DNA of 64,000 nucleotides, from assembly GCF_002975275.1 (NCBI RefSeq), contig NZ_PCOQ01000025.1:27682-91681 (forward strand), read 5' to 3'. A model generated the notes under the pieces. It had not been told where the DNA came from. It made no database searches and worked only from the letters and a program-made list of their open reading frames with translations. Positions 55,963 through 63,481 of this stretch are shown here, one piece after another (the first letter of the stretch is position 1; every line of letters starts with the position of its first letter). This stretch comes from Achromobacter sp. MYb9. Lineage in GTDB: Bacteria; Pseudomonadota; Gammaproteobacteria; Burkholderiales; Burkholderiaceae_B. A program made the position numbers and the translations under genes.

Positions 55963-56385
55963 ATGAACATGTCGCAGCAGAAAACCCCAAGCTGGCTGGT
56001 CCGCGAGGCCGACGTTCCGGGCTACCACCCCGCCAACCACACCGGCACGCTGAACCGCCGGCTGATCAGCCCCGAGACGGTCGGGGCGCGCGGCGTGGAA
56101 GTGCTGCTGGGCGTGATCGACAAGGGCAAAGGCGCCCTGCCGCACGCCCACCCGGGCATCGAACAGGTCTGTTACCTGATTTCGGGGACGGCGCGCGCCC
56201 AGGTGCAGGACGAATGGGCCGACATGGGCCCGGGCGACTGCTGCTACTTCCCCCCCGACATCCCGCACGTTTTCACCGTGACCAGCGACGAACCCGCTCG
56301 TCTGCTGGTGATCTACACGCCCCCTTATGAAGAATCCCCCGATCGCGTGATCCGCGATTTCCCGGCGCCACCCCCTGCCGCCTGA
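55963..56385 (+). CDS. Cupin domain protein
   Basis: Small cupin of 140 residues. Metal-site motif 1 is PHAHPGIEQVCYLISG (about 47-62, two His and one Glu) and motif 2 is FPPDIPHVFTV (His, about 101). It could be an isomerase, decarboxylase or dioxygenase. The start could be the ATG at 55963 or the one two codons later. It is the first gene of an operon with a Bug-type receptor, CoA-transferase and acyl-CoA dehydrogenase, so a role on the imported compound is likely. Confidence 0.8.
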   Translation: MNMSQQKTPSWLVREADVPGYHPANHTGTLNRRLISPETVGARGVEVLLGVIDKGKGALPHAHPGIEQVCYLISGTARAQVQDEWADMGPGDCCYFPPDIPHVFTVTSDEPARLLVIYTPPYEESPDRVIRDFPAPPPAA

Positions 56386-56447
56386 CGGCGCAGCGGCAAG
56401 CCGCGGACGAAGAGCCGCGCTTGACCTACAAAAACTGGAGACAAACC

Positions 56448-57419
56448 ATGCGAAATCTACGCCTGCTAGGCGCCGCGCTGATCACCGGAGCCGCCGCGAT
56501 AGCTGCCCCGGCCGCGCACGCCGCCGACTATCCCAACAAACCCATCACCCTGATCGTGCCCTTCCCGGCCGGTTCGGGCACGGACGCCGTCGGCCGGATC
56601 TTCGGGTCCGAGCTTTCCGCCATCCTGGGCCAGCAGATCGTCGTCGAGAACAAACCCGGCGCCAACGCCACCATCGCGGCCAGCTATGTGGCGCGCGCCA
56701 AACCGGACGGTTACACCCTCTTCGTCACCACCAACACGTCGCACTCGGCCGCGCCCTGGTTGATGAAGAACGTGCCCTACGACCCGGTCAAGGACTTCAC
56801 CCCCATCGCGCGCGGCGGCAACCTGCCCTTCATCCTGGTGGTGAATCCGAAGCGTCCGTGGAAAAACGTGGGCGAACTGGTGGCCGATGCCAAGAAGAAC
56901 CCCGGCCGCATCACCTACGCCAGCGGCAACAGCACCGGCATCGTCGCCGGCGCCACACTGGCCAACCGCGCCAACATCGACATTCTGCACGTGCCGTATA
57001 AAGGCACGCCGCAAGGCCTGACCGATGTGGTCGGCGGACAAGTCGACTTCATGTTCACCGACCTGGCCTCCGGCCTGCCCTTCGTGCAATCGGGCCAGTT
57101 GCGCGCCCTGGCCGTGTCCACCGCTGAACGCAGCGCCATCGTGCCGGACCTGCCGTCCATGGCCGAATCCGGCGTGAAGGACTTCGACCTGAATTCGTGG
57201 AACGGCTACTTCGGTCCGGCCGGCCTGCCGCCCGACGTCGTGGCCAAACTGAACGCCGCGATCAATCAGGTCGTGTCCAAACCCGAGGTGAAGAAGCGCC
57301 TGGCCGGCCTGGGCTTCGACGCCTTCTCCAGCACGCCCGAGGCGTTCGCCCAGTTCGTCAGTGAACAACGCGACCTGTGGGGCAAGCTGATCCGCGATGC
57401 GGGGATCGAACAACAATGA
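56448..57419 (+). CDS. Bug family periplasmic solute-binding protein (TctC-like)
   Basis: Tripartite tricarboxylate transporter receptor of 323 residues. Signal peptide ends AAHA before ADYPNKPITLIVPFPAGSGTD, the invariant Bug start. GGNLPFILVVNP and YASGNSTGIVAGA also match. GGAG precedes the ATG by eight bases. No TctA or TctB membrane genes are nearby, as usual for the expanded Bug families of Bordetella and Achromobacter, so it must share a transporter or act as a sensor. Its stop overlaps the next ATG. Confidence 0.92.
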   Translation: MRNLRLLGAALITGAAAIAAPAAHAADYPNKPITLIVPFPAGSGTDAVGRIFGSELSAILGQQIVVENKPGANATIAASYVARAKPDGYTLFVTTNTSHSAAPWLMKNVPYDPVKDFTPIARGGNLPFILVVNPKRPWKNVGELVADAKKNPGRITYASGNSTGIVAGATLANRANIDILHVPYKGTPQGLTDVVGGQVDFMFTDLASGLPFVQSGQLRALAVSTAERSAIVPDLPSMAESGVKDFDLNSWNGYFGPAGLPPDVVAKLNAAINQVVSKPEVKKRLAGLGFDAFSSTPEAFAQFVSEQRDLWGKLIRDAGIEQQ

Positions 57420-58651
57420 CGCAGCAGAACGCTTCTCACGTGACGCCGGGCAACGGCCCGCTGGCCGGCGTGCGCATCCTGGACCTCAGTTCGGTCGTGA
57501 TGGGCCCCTACGCCACGCAAACCCTGGCGGACCTGGGGGCCGACGTCATCAAAGTCGAGCCGCCTTCGGGCGACAACATGCGGGCCGTGGGCCCCATGCG
57601 CAACCCTGGCATGGGCCACCTGTACCTGCACCTGAACCGCAACAAAAGGTCCATCGTGCTGGACCTGAAGACACCAGAGGGCCTGGATGCCTGCCTGAAA
57701 TTGGCCGAAAGCTGCGATGCCCTGCTCTATAACATCCGGCCGCAAGCCATGGCCCGGCTGGGGCTGTCGTATGAGGCGGTGGCTGCGCGCAACCCGCGCA
57801 TCGTGTACCTGGGCGCCTATGGCTTCGGCGAGGCGGGTCCCTATGCGGGGCGTCCGGCCTACGACGACCTGATTCAAGGCCAGACCGGGATCGCCGCGCT
57901 GTCCGCGCAACAAAGCGGTGACGTGCCGCGCTACGCGCCGTTGACGCTTGCGGACCGCGCCGTCGGACTGCACGTGGCGATCGCCCTGGTGTCGGCCGTG
58001 CTGCACGCCAAGACCACGGGACGCGGGCAGCAGGTTGAGATCCCCATGTTCGAGGGCATGGCGCATCTGGTATTGGGCGACCACATGGGCGGCGCGACCT
58101 TCGAACCGCCACTGGGCCCGACCGGGTACGCGCGGCTGCTGGCGCCGCATCGGCGGCCCTACGCGACGGCTGACGGCTATATCTGCCTGCTGATCTACAA
58201 CGACAAGCACTGGCGCAATTTCTTCACGCTGATCGGCCGGCCGGAACTTGAACAGGACCCGCGCTTCTGCACCCACGGGGCGCGGGCCGTGCACATCAGC
58301 GAGGTCTACGCTTTCGTGGCGGAGGTGATCAGCACGCGCACAAGCCAGGAATGGCTGGACGATCTGGCACGCGCGGACATCCCGGCGTCACAGCTTTACA
58401 CGGTGGACGGGCTGCTGCAGGACGAGCATCTGGCCGCCACCGGCTTCATCCGCGAAATCGACCACCCCTCCGAGGGCCGGATACGCACCACCGCCCCGCT
58501 GGGCCAGTACCAGGGCACGCCGACGTCCCTGCGCCGGCCCGCCCCCAGGCTGGGCGAACACAGCCGTGAGGTGCTGGCCGAAGCCGGCTATGACGCCACC
58601 CGGATCGACGCCCTGATCGACCGTGGCATTACCCAAGACGGAAACGAATGA
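57416..58651 (+). CDS. CaiB/BaiF family CoA-transferase (class III), second copy
   Basis: Class III CoA-transferase of 411 residues. VRILDLSSVVMGP (19-31), LADLGADVIKVEPP (37-50), LNRNKRSIVLDLK (73-85) and the probable catalytic Asp150 in PAYDDLIQG. It is only a distant match to the CoA-transferase at 4727-5926, so the two serve different pathways. ATGA overlaps join it to the Bug gene before it and the dehydrogenase after it, so all three are translated together. It should load CoA on the acid that the dehydrogenase then oxidises. Confidence 0.9.
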   Translation: MTQQNASHVTPGNGPLAGVRILDLSSVVMGPYATQTLADLGADVIKVEPPSGDNMRAVGPMRNPGMGHLYLHLNRNKRSIVLDLKTPEGLDACLKLAESCDALLYNIRPQAMARLGLSYEAVAARNPRIVYLGAYGFGEAGPYAGRPAYDDLIQGQTGIAALSAQQSGDVPRYAPLTLADRAVGLHVAIALVSAVLHAKTTGRGQQVEIPMFEGMAHLVLGDHMGGATFEPPLGPTGYARLLAPHRRPYATADGYICLLIYNDKHWRNFFTLIGRPELEQDPRFCTHGARAVHISEVYAFVAEVISTRTSQEWLDDLARADIPASQLYTVDGLLQDEHLAATGFIREIDHPSEGRIRTTAPLGQYQGTPTSLRRPAPRLGEHSREVLAEAGYDATRIDALIDRGITQDGNE

Positions 58652-59817
58652 TGGACTTTGCCTTTACCCCCGAGCAATTGGCGCTGCGCGACGCCGTTTC
58701 GCGCATCTGCGACCGCTATCCCGACGAATATTGGCTGGAACGCGACCGCGAAGGCGGTTTCCCCGAGCCGCTGCACGCCGACCTGGCCCGCGACGGCTGG
58801 CTGGGCATCGCGATGCCTCAGGAGTATGGCGGCGCCGGGCTGGGCATGACCGAGGCCGCGCTGATGATGCAGACGATCGCCGCCTCCGGCGCCGGCTTTA
58901 CCGGCGCGTCCGCAGTGCATATGAACATCTTCGGCCTGAACCCCGTGGTGGTGTTCGGCAGCGACGAACAGCGCGCGCGGTGGCTGGAACCGCTGATCGC
59001 GGGCCGCGAGAAGGCCTGCTTTGCCGTGACCGAGCCCGACGCGGGGCTGGACACCACCAAGCTGTCCACGCGCGCCGTGCGCCAGGGGGACGAATACGTG
59101 GTGCATGGTCGCAAGATCTGGATCTCGACGGCGCAGGTGGCCAACAAGATGCTGCTGCTGGCCCGGACCACCCCTTTGTCCGAGGTAGACAAACCCACGC
59201 AAGGCCTGTCGCTGTTCTATACCGACCTGGACCGCGAAAAGATCGAAGTGCGGGAAATCGAGAAAATGGGCCGCAAGGCCGTGGACTCGAACATGCTGTT
59301 CATCGATGGCCTGCGTATTCCGGTGGCCGACCGCATCGGCGAGGAAGGCCGCGGTTTCGAATACATCCTGCATGGCCTGAACCCGGAGCGCATCCTGATC
59401 GCCGCCGAAGCGGTGGGCATTGGCCGCGCCGCGCTGGACCGGGCCGTGAAATACGCCGGCGAACGCACCGTGTTCGGCCGCCCCATCGGGCAGAACCAGG
59501 GCATCCAGCATCCGCTGGCTCAAGCCTGGATGCAACTGGAAGCGGCGGACCTGATGGTGTTCAAGGCCGCCAGCCTCTACGACGCGGGACAGCCCTGCGG
59601 CCCTTACGCCAATTCCGCCAAGTACCTGGCGGCCGAAGCGGGCTACAACGCCTGCCAGACCGCCGTGATGACGCTGGGCGGCATGGGTTACGCCAAGGAA
59701 TACCATGTCGAGCGCCTGCTGCGCGAGAGCTTCATCCCCCGCATCGCGCCCGTCAGCCCGCAACTGATCATGTGCTTCATCGCGGAAAAGGTGCTGGGAC
59801 TGCCGAAGTCGTACTGA
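58648..59817 (+). CDS. Acyl-CoA dehydrogenase family protein
   Basis: FAD-dependent acyl-CoA dehydrogenase of 389 residues. FAD motif CFAVTEPDAGLDTTK (about 126-140) and the C-terminal GGMGYAKEYHVERLLRE (about 348-364). The usual C-terminal catalytic EGT is missing (APVSPQL stands there). Instead Glu247 in GLNPERILIAAEA is at the helix-G place used by isovaleryl-CoA dehydrogenase. So it is probably active, on a branched or otherwise unusual acyl-CoA. Coupled to the CoA-transferase gene by ATGA. Confidence 0.88.
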   Translation: MMDFAFTPEQLALRDAVSRICDRYPDEYWLERDREGGFPEPLHADLARDGWLGIAMPQEYGGAGLGMTEAALMMQTIAASGAGFTGASAVHMNIFGLNPVVVFGSDEQRARWLEPLIAGREKACFAVTEPDAGLDTTKLSTRAVRQGDEYVVHGRKIWISTAQVANKMLLLARTTPLSEVDKPTQGLSLFYTDLDREKIEVREIEKMGRKAVDSNMLFIDGLRIPVADRIGEEGRGFEYILHGLNPERILIAAEAVGIGRAALDRAVKYAGERTVFGRPIGQNQGIQHPLAQAWMQLEAADLMVFKAASLYDAGQPCGPYANSAKYLAAEAGYNACQTAVMTLGGMGYAKEYHVERLLRESFIPRIAPVSPQLIMCFIAEKVLGLPKSY

Positions 59818-59858
59818 GGCCACCGGACTGCCGCGCGACTCGGCGCGGCAGCGCCTCA
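59815..59858. terminator. Shared hairpin holding both convergent stop codons
   Basis: Outer arms TGAGGC (59815-59820) and GCCTCA (59853-59858) enclose CTGCCGCGC/GCGCGGCAG (59828-59836, 59843-59851). The outer arms contain the dehydrogenase TGA and, on the other strand, the iclR TGA. No T-run is present. It probably protects or ends both transcripts. Confidence 0.5.
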
Positions 59859-60593
59859 GGCCTGCTGTTCCAGCCCGGTGCAGGCGGCGCGCAGAATGCG
59901 CGCATAGGTTTCCTGCTGCGGTTCGATCCGGTAGATCGGACCGCCCACCGAGATCGCGTAGTTCTCGCCCGACAGGGTGACGGGCCACGCGATAGCGCCG
60001 ACGTCCGCAATGGATTCCCCGCTGTTCATGAACCACCCCCGCTGACGCGACTGCTGGATGTCGTTTTCCAGCGCCTGCGGCGTGGTGAGCGTGCGCGCGT
60101 TATAGCGGGTCATCGTCATGCCCGACAGCATCGCGGCGCGGGCGGGCTCGGCCATCAGCGACACCAGGGCCTTGCCCAGCGAATTTGCATGAACGTCTTT
60201 GAACTCGCCGGCAACGGGCGCGTATCGGATGGTATGCGGCGAATCCAGCACATCCAGATAGACCACCCGCCCGTCCTGGGTCAGCTTGGCGAAAACGACC
60301 GTTTCCCGGGTTGCATCCCTTAATTCGACCAGACTGGGGTAGACCCGGTCCAGGACGGGGTCGGCCCGCGCGATGCGCTGGGCCATGGCCAACAGGCGGC
60401 CCGTGGGGTAATAGCCCTGGCGGCGGCCGGTTTCGTACAGGTAGCCCAGGCCGGTCAAGGTACGGATCAGCGCCAGGCAACTGGAGACGGGCACATCCAG
60501 CAGCCTGGCCAGCTCCGACAGGGGCAGCGCGCGCTTTTCGCGGGCAAAGGTTTCGATGATTTCGATAACTCGCAGCGCCGTCTTGACACTCAT
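59856..60593 (-). CDS. IclR family transcriptional regulator
   Basis: Regulator of 245 residues. N-terminal winged helix (about 1-65; ALPLSELARLLDVPVSSCLALI) and C-terminal ligand-binding domain (about 75-240; FKDVHANSLGKALVSLM is the family core). The ATG at 60593 has GGATCGGG upstream; a longer frame to 60659 is possible but less typical. It is convergent with the cupin-Bug-CoA-transferase operon and probably controls it, as the octamer ACGTGAAA occurs upstream of both. Confidence 0.9.
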   Translation of the reverse strand: MSVKTALRVIEIIETFAREKRALPLSELARLLDVPVSSCLALIRTLTGLGYLYETGRRQGYYPTGRLLAMAQRIARADPVLDRVYPSLVELRDATRETVVFAKLTQDGRVVYLDVLDSPHTIRYAPVAGEFKDVHANSLGKALVSLMAEPARAAMLSGMTMTRYNARTLTTPQALENDIQQSRQRGWFMNSGESIADVGAIAWPVTLSGENYAISVGGPIYRIEPQQETYARILRAACTGLEQQA

Positions 60594-60614
60594 TGCCCGA
60601 TCCAACTGTTTAGC

Positions 60615-60622
60615 ACGTGAAA
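60615..60622. promoter_or_regulatory. ACGTGAAA element upstream of iclR
   Basis: ACGTGAAA, within GTTTAGCACGTGAAAC, repeats the left half of the inverted repeat before the cupin gene (55927-55934). It lies 22 bases upstream of the iclR ATG, where an autoregulatory site would be. A single octamer match can be chance. Confidence 0.35.
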
Positions 60623-60640
60623 CATCTGCCGCGCCGAGGC

Positions 60641-60667
60641 TAAAGTTCCCTGCGGGCATGCCGTTAT
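60641..60667 (+). promoter_or_regulatory. Sigma-28 (FliA) flagellar promoter
   Basis: TAAAGTTC (60641-60648), 11 bases, GCCGTTAT (60660-60667). Compared with the class III consensus TAAAGTTT-N11-GCCGATAA it matches seven and six of eight positions at the right spacing. It lies 67 bases before flaG and should drive flaG and probably fliD-fliS-fliT. Confidence 0.75.
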
Positions 60668-60733
60668 GGTAGCTGAGAATTCCCTGAAAACAGCGCGTTC
60701 CTCCGAGACGCCCACATCGCCGCTGGAGTGATC

Positions 60734-61111
60734 ATGGCCGTAACCCCCTTAGCACCCGCTACGTACGCACCCGCTGCAATGACGTCGGCGCATGTCGTGG
60801 CCGAACCGGCCGTGAGTGTGACGCCGGCGGCCGCAGCGACCAATAGCGGTGCTTCCGACAGCGCCACGTCGGACCAGTCTGACTCGCAGAAACTGCCTTT
60901 GGACAAGGCGCTGGACGAGATCAACGACCAGATGAAAGCCTGGTCCACACAACTCCAGTTCGAAATCGACCCCAATGTCCATCAAGTCGTGGTGTCGGTC
61001 GTGGACGCGGAAACGGGTGATGTTATTCGTACCATCCCCAGCGAAACCGTACTGAAAATCGCCAAAATGATCGTGAACATGCAAGGCAATGGCATCAAAA
61101 CAACAGCCTGA
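60734..61111 (+). CDS. flaG: Flagellar protein FlaG
   Basis: FlaG family protein of 125 residues. An Ala/Thr/Ser-rich low-complexity N-terminus is followed by the conserved C-terminal core (about 55-125; LQFEIDPNVHQVVVSVVDAETGDVIRTIPSE). FlaG affects filament length in polar flagella. The ATG at 60734 has GGAG six bases upstream; a GTG two codons earlier is the alternative. It is the first gene behind the sigma-28 promoter. Confidence 0.9.
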   Translation: MAVTPLAPATYAPAAMTSAHVVAEPAVSVTPAAAATNSGASDSATSDQSDSQKLPLDKALDEINDQMKAWSTQLQFEIDPNVHQVVVSVVDAETGDVIRTIPSETVLKIAKMIVNMQGNGIKTTA

Positions 61112-61254
61112 AGCGGCCCTTAAAACGGTGTTTAGCGCCTGTTTTGGCGCCAATCGTGAGAGAAGCACCGAATTAGGCCCGCCTTATGCCCTTACCCGGC
61201 CAATCGCCGGCACCGTATTTTTGACAGAATCGCTTCGCAAGAAAGGAATTTCAC

Positions 61255-62631
61255 ATGGCTTCCATCACTAACCTCGGCTCGACCACCGGCTTGCCCTTGG
61301 AGAAGATCCTGACGGACCTTCAAGCCGCCGAGGACAAAAAGCTGAGTCTGTACACCAATCGCCAAGCCAGTTACGAGGCTCGCGTGAGCGCCTTTGGCCA
61401 GGTGCAAAGCGCCGTCGAGGCGCTGCAGAAGGCCGCCGCCGCGCTGGGCAAGTCGTCGACGCTGGACGCCGTGAAACCCAATGTCACCGGCGATGGCCTG
61501 ACGGCGACGATCGGCGCGGATGGCGCCACGATGGGCGAGTACGCCATCACGGTGAACCGCCTGGCGACCGCGCAGACGCTGCAGTCGGGCGTCGTCGCGG
61601 ACCGGACGGCTTCGAACGGCGCAACCGGCTCGTTCGAAATCGAACTGACGAACGGTGAAAAGCGCACGATCGACCTGACGGACGACACGTCGCTGAACGG
61701 TATCGCGAAAGCCATCAACGCGGATGACAAGGCGGGCGTGCGCGCCACCATCATCACTGACGGCGACGGGGCGAGCTACCTGATGCTGAGCGCCAAGGAC
61801 ACCGGCGAGCAGGCGTCCGTGAAGACCATCACGGTGACGGGCGACCAGGCGCTCAAGGACATCCTGAACTACAACACCGGCCCCACCGACACGATGGCGC
61901 AGCAGACTGCCGCCACCGACGCGGAAGTGTCGATCAACGGCATCATCGTCAAGAGCAGCAGCAACAGCATTTCGACCGCGATCGACGGCGTCACGCTGAA
62001 CCTGACGGCCAAGACCGAACCCGGCAAGACCGTCACACTGAAGCTGCAGAGCGACACGTCCGTGGCCAGCAAGGCCATGCAGGACTTCGTGGCGGCCTAC
62101 AACTCGCTGCAATCGACGATCACCAAATACACGGCCTTCGACATCACCGCGCAGACGAACCAGGCCTTGACGGGCGACGGCACGGCGCGCGGCATCCAAT
62201 CGGCCATGTCCAACGCCCTGCAAGTCGTCACCTCGGAAGGCACGCTGCGGTCGCTGGGCGACCTGGGCATTTCGACGGATCCGAAGACGGGCCAACTGAA
62301 GCTGGACCAGACCAAGCTGGACAAGGCGTTGACCGCCAACCCCGCCGACGTCAAGCGCATCATGACGTCGGCCGACGGGCTGGCCGCCAAGTTCGACACC
62401 GCCTCCAAGGCTATCCTGGGCAGCAACGGTTCGATCCAGTTGCGCAAGGACGGCCTAAATGAGTCGATCAAGGATGTGAAGGACCAACTGGCGCGCGCCA
62501 CCGCCTCCAGCGTCGCCTCCATGGCGACGATGCGTGCGCAGTTCGTCGCGCTGGACAAGTTCGTGTCGCAGCAAACGGTCACGGCCAACTACCTGACCCA
62601 ACAGTTCGCGGCGTTAGCCAAATCCAAGTAA
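61255..62631 (+). CDS. fliD: Flagellar filament cap protein FliD
   Basis: Hook-associated protein 2, 458 residues. N-terminal FliD_N coiled coil (about 9-105; STTGLPLEKILTDLQAAEDKKL), surface-exposed variable centre and C-terminal FliD_C coiled coil (about 225-455) ending LTQQFAALAKSK. No cysteine, as usual for exported axial proteins. AAAGGAA lies before the ATG. It caps the growing filament. Confidence 0.94.
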   Translation: MASITNLGSTTGLPLEKILTDLQAAEDKKLSLYTNRQASYEARVSAFGQVQSAVEALQKAAAALGKSSTLDAVKPNVTGDGLTATIGADGATMGEYAITVNRLATAQTLQSGVVADRTASNGATGSFEIELTNGEKRTIDLTDDTSLNGIAKAINADDKAGVRATIITDGDGASYLMLSAKDTGEQASVKTITVTGDQALKDILNYNTGPTDTMAQQTAATDAEVSINGIIVKSSSNSISTAIDGVTLNLTAKTEPGKTVTLKLQSDTSVASKAMQDFVAAYNSLQSTITKYTAFDITAQTNQALTGDGTARGIQSAMSNALQVVTSEGTLRSLGDLGISTDPKTGQLKLDQTKLDKALTANPADVKRIMTSADGLAAKFDTASKAILGSNGSIQLRKDGLNESIKDVKDQLARATASSVASMATMRAQFVALDKFVSQQTVTANYLTQQFAALAKSK

Positions 62632-62649
62632 TTTATAGAAGATGCATTA

Positions 62650-63078
62650 ATGACTTACGCCGCCCGCCGTCCCACTGGCTCCCATTCTGTCCGCTCCTAC
62701 GCCGATATCGGCCTGGAAACGCAGATCTTGGGCGCCAGCCCGGAACGGCTGATCTCCTTGCTGTATCTTGGCGCCCGGGCAGCGATCGGGCAGGCCCGCA
62801 TCCATATGCAGGAAGGCAGGGTGACAGAGCGCGGCGCGGCCATTTCGAAGGCGATCAAGATTGTCGACGAAGGCCTGAAGACCGGACTGAATATGGAGGC
62901 GGGCGGGGAAATCGCCGAGAATCTTGCCCGCCTCTACGACTACATCGTCCGGACGCTTTTGATGGCGAATCTCAAGGCGGACGCCGAGCAGCTTGAAATT
63001 GCCGATCGCCTGTTGGCGGATCTGGCCGAGGCCTGGCAGACTTCCATCGACCGCCCCATGGGCGGCACGCAGCCTTGA
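62650..63078 (+). CDS. fliS: Flagellar secretion chaperone FliS
   Basis: Helical chaperone of 142 residues binding the flagellin C-terminus. SYADIGLETQILGASPERLISLLY (about 16-39) and ISKAIKIVDEGLKTGLNMEAGGEIAENLARLYDYI (about 65-99) are family marks. It lies 18 bases after fliD. The flagellin gene itself is not in the window. Confidence 0.94.
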   Translation: MTYAARRPTGSHSVRSYADIGLETQILGASPERLISLLYLGARAAIGQARIHMQEGRVTERGAAISKAIKIVDEGLKTGLNMEAGGEIAENLARLYDYIVRTLLMANLKADAEQLEIADRLLADLAEAWQTSIDRPMGGTQP

Positions 63079-63127
63079 TGGCACGGCGCAAACGAACCCA
63101 GCCCGCCAGCAAACGCCCGAGATTTCC

Positions 63128-63481
63128 ATGACGTCCCTTACCCAGCCCACCACTCCCATCCTGGAACGCTACCAGGAGATAGCTCTCATCACGGGCGAAA
63201 TGCTCGCGGCCGCCCAGGCCGGCGACTGGGATGCGGCGATGGTCCATGGGCAACAATATTGCGAGCACGTCGAACGGCTGCGCATGACCGAGCGCACCGT
63301 TCCGCTGGATGACGCCGCGCGCGCCATGAAATACGACTTGCTGGTGCGCATCCTGGAAAACGACGCACTGACGCGGGATCTGGCGCTGCCGCAATTGGCC
63401 CGGCTGGGCGAGCTGCTGGGGCGCATGAAGCGCCAACAGACGCTGCTGTCCGCCTATGGCAACCGGACGTCTGAAGAATGA
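63128..63481 (+). CDS. fliT: Flagellar protein FliT
   Basis: Helical export chaperone of 117 residues that binds FliD and, in enterics, FlhDC. ERYQEIALITGEMLAAAQAGDW (about 13-34) and the end RMKRQQTLLSAYG match the family. The ATG at 63128 gives the expected size; earlier codons in frame lie within fliS. Its stop overlaps the next ATG. Confidence 0.85.
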   Translation: MTSLTQPTTPILERYQEIALITGEMLAAAQAGDWDAAMVHGQQYCEHVERLRMTERTVPLDDAARAMKYDLLVRILENDALTRDLALPQLARLGELLGRMKRQQTLLSAYGNRTSEE

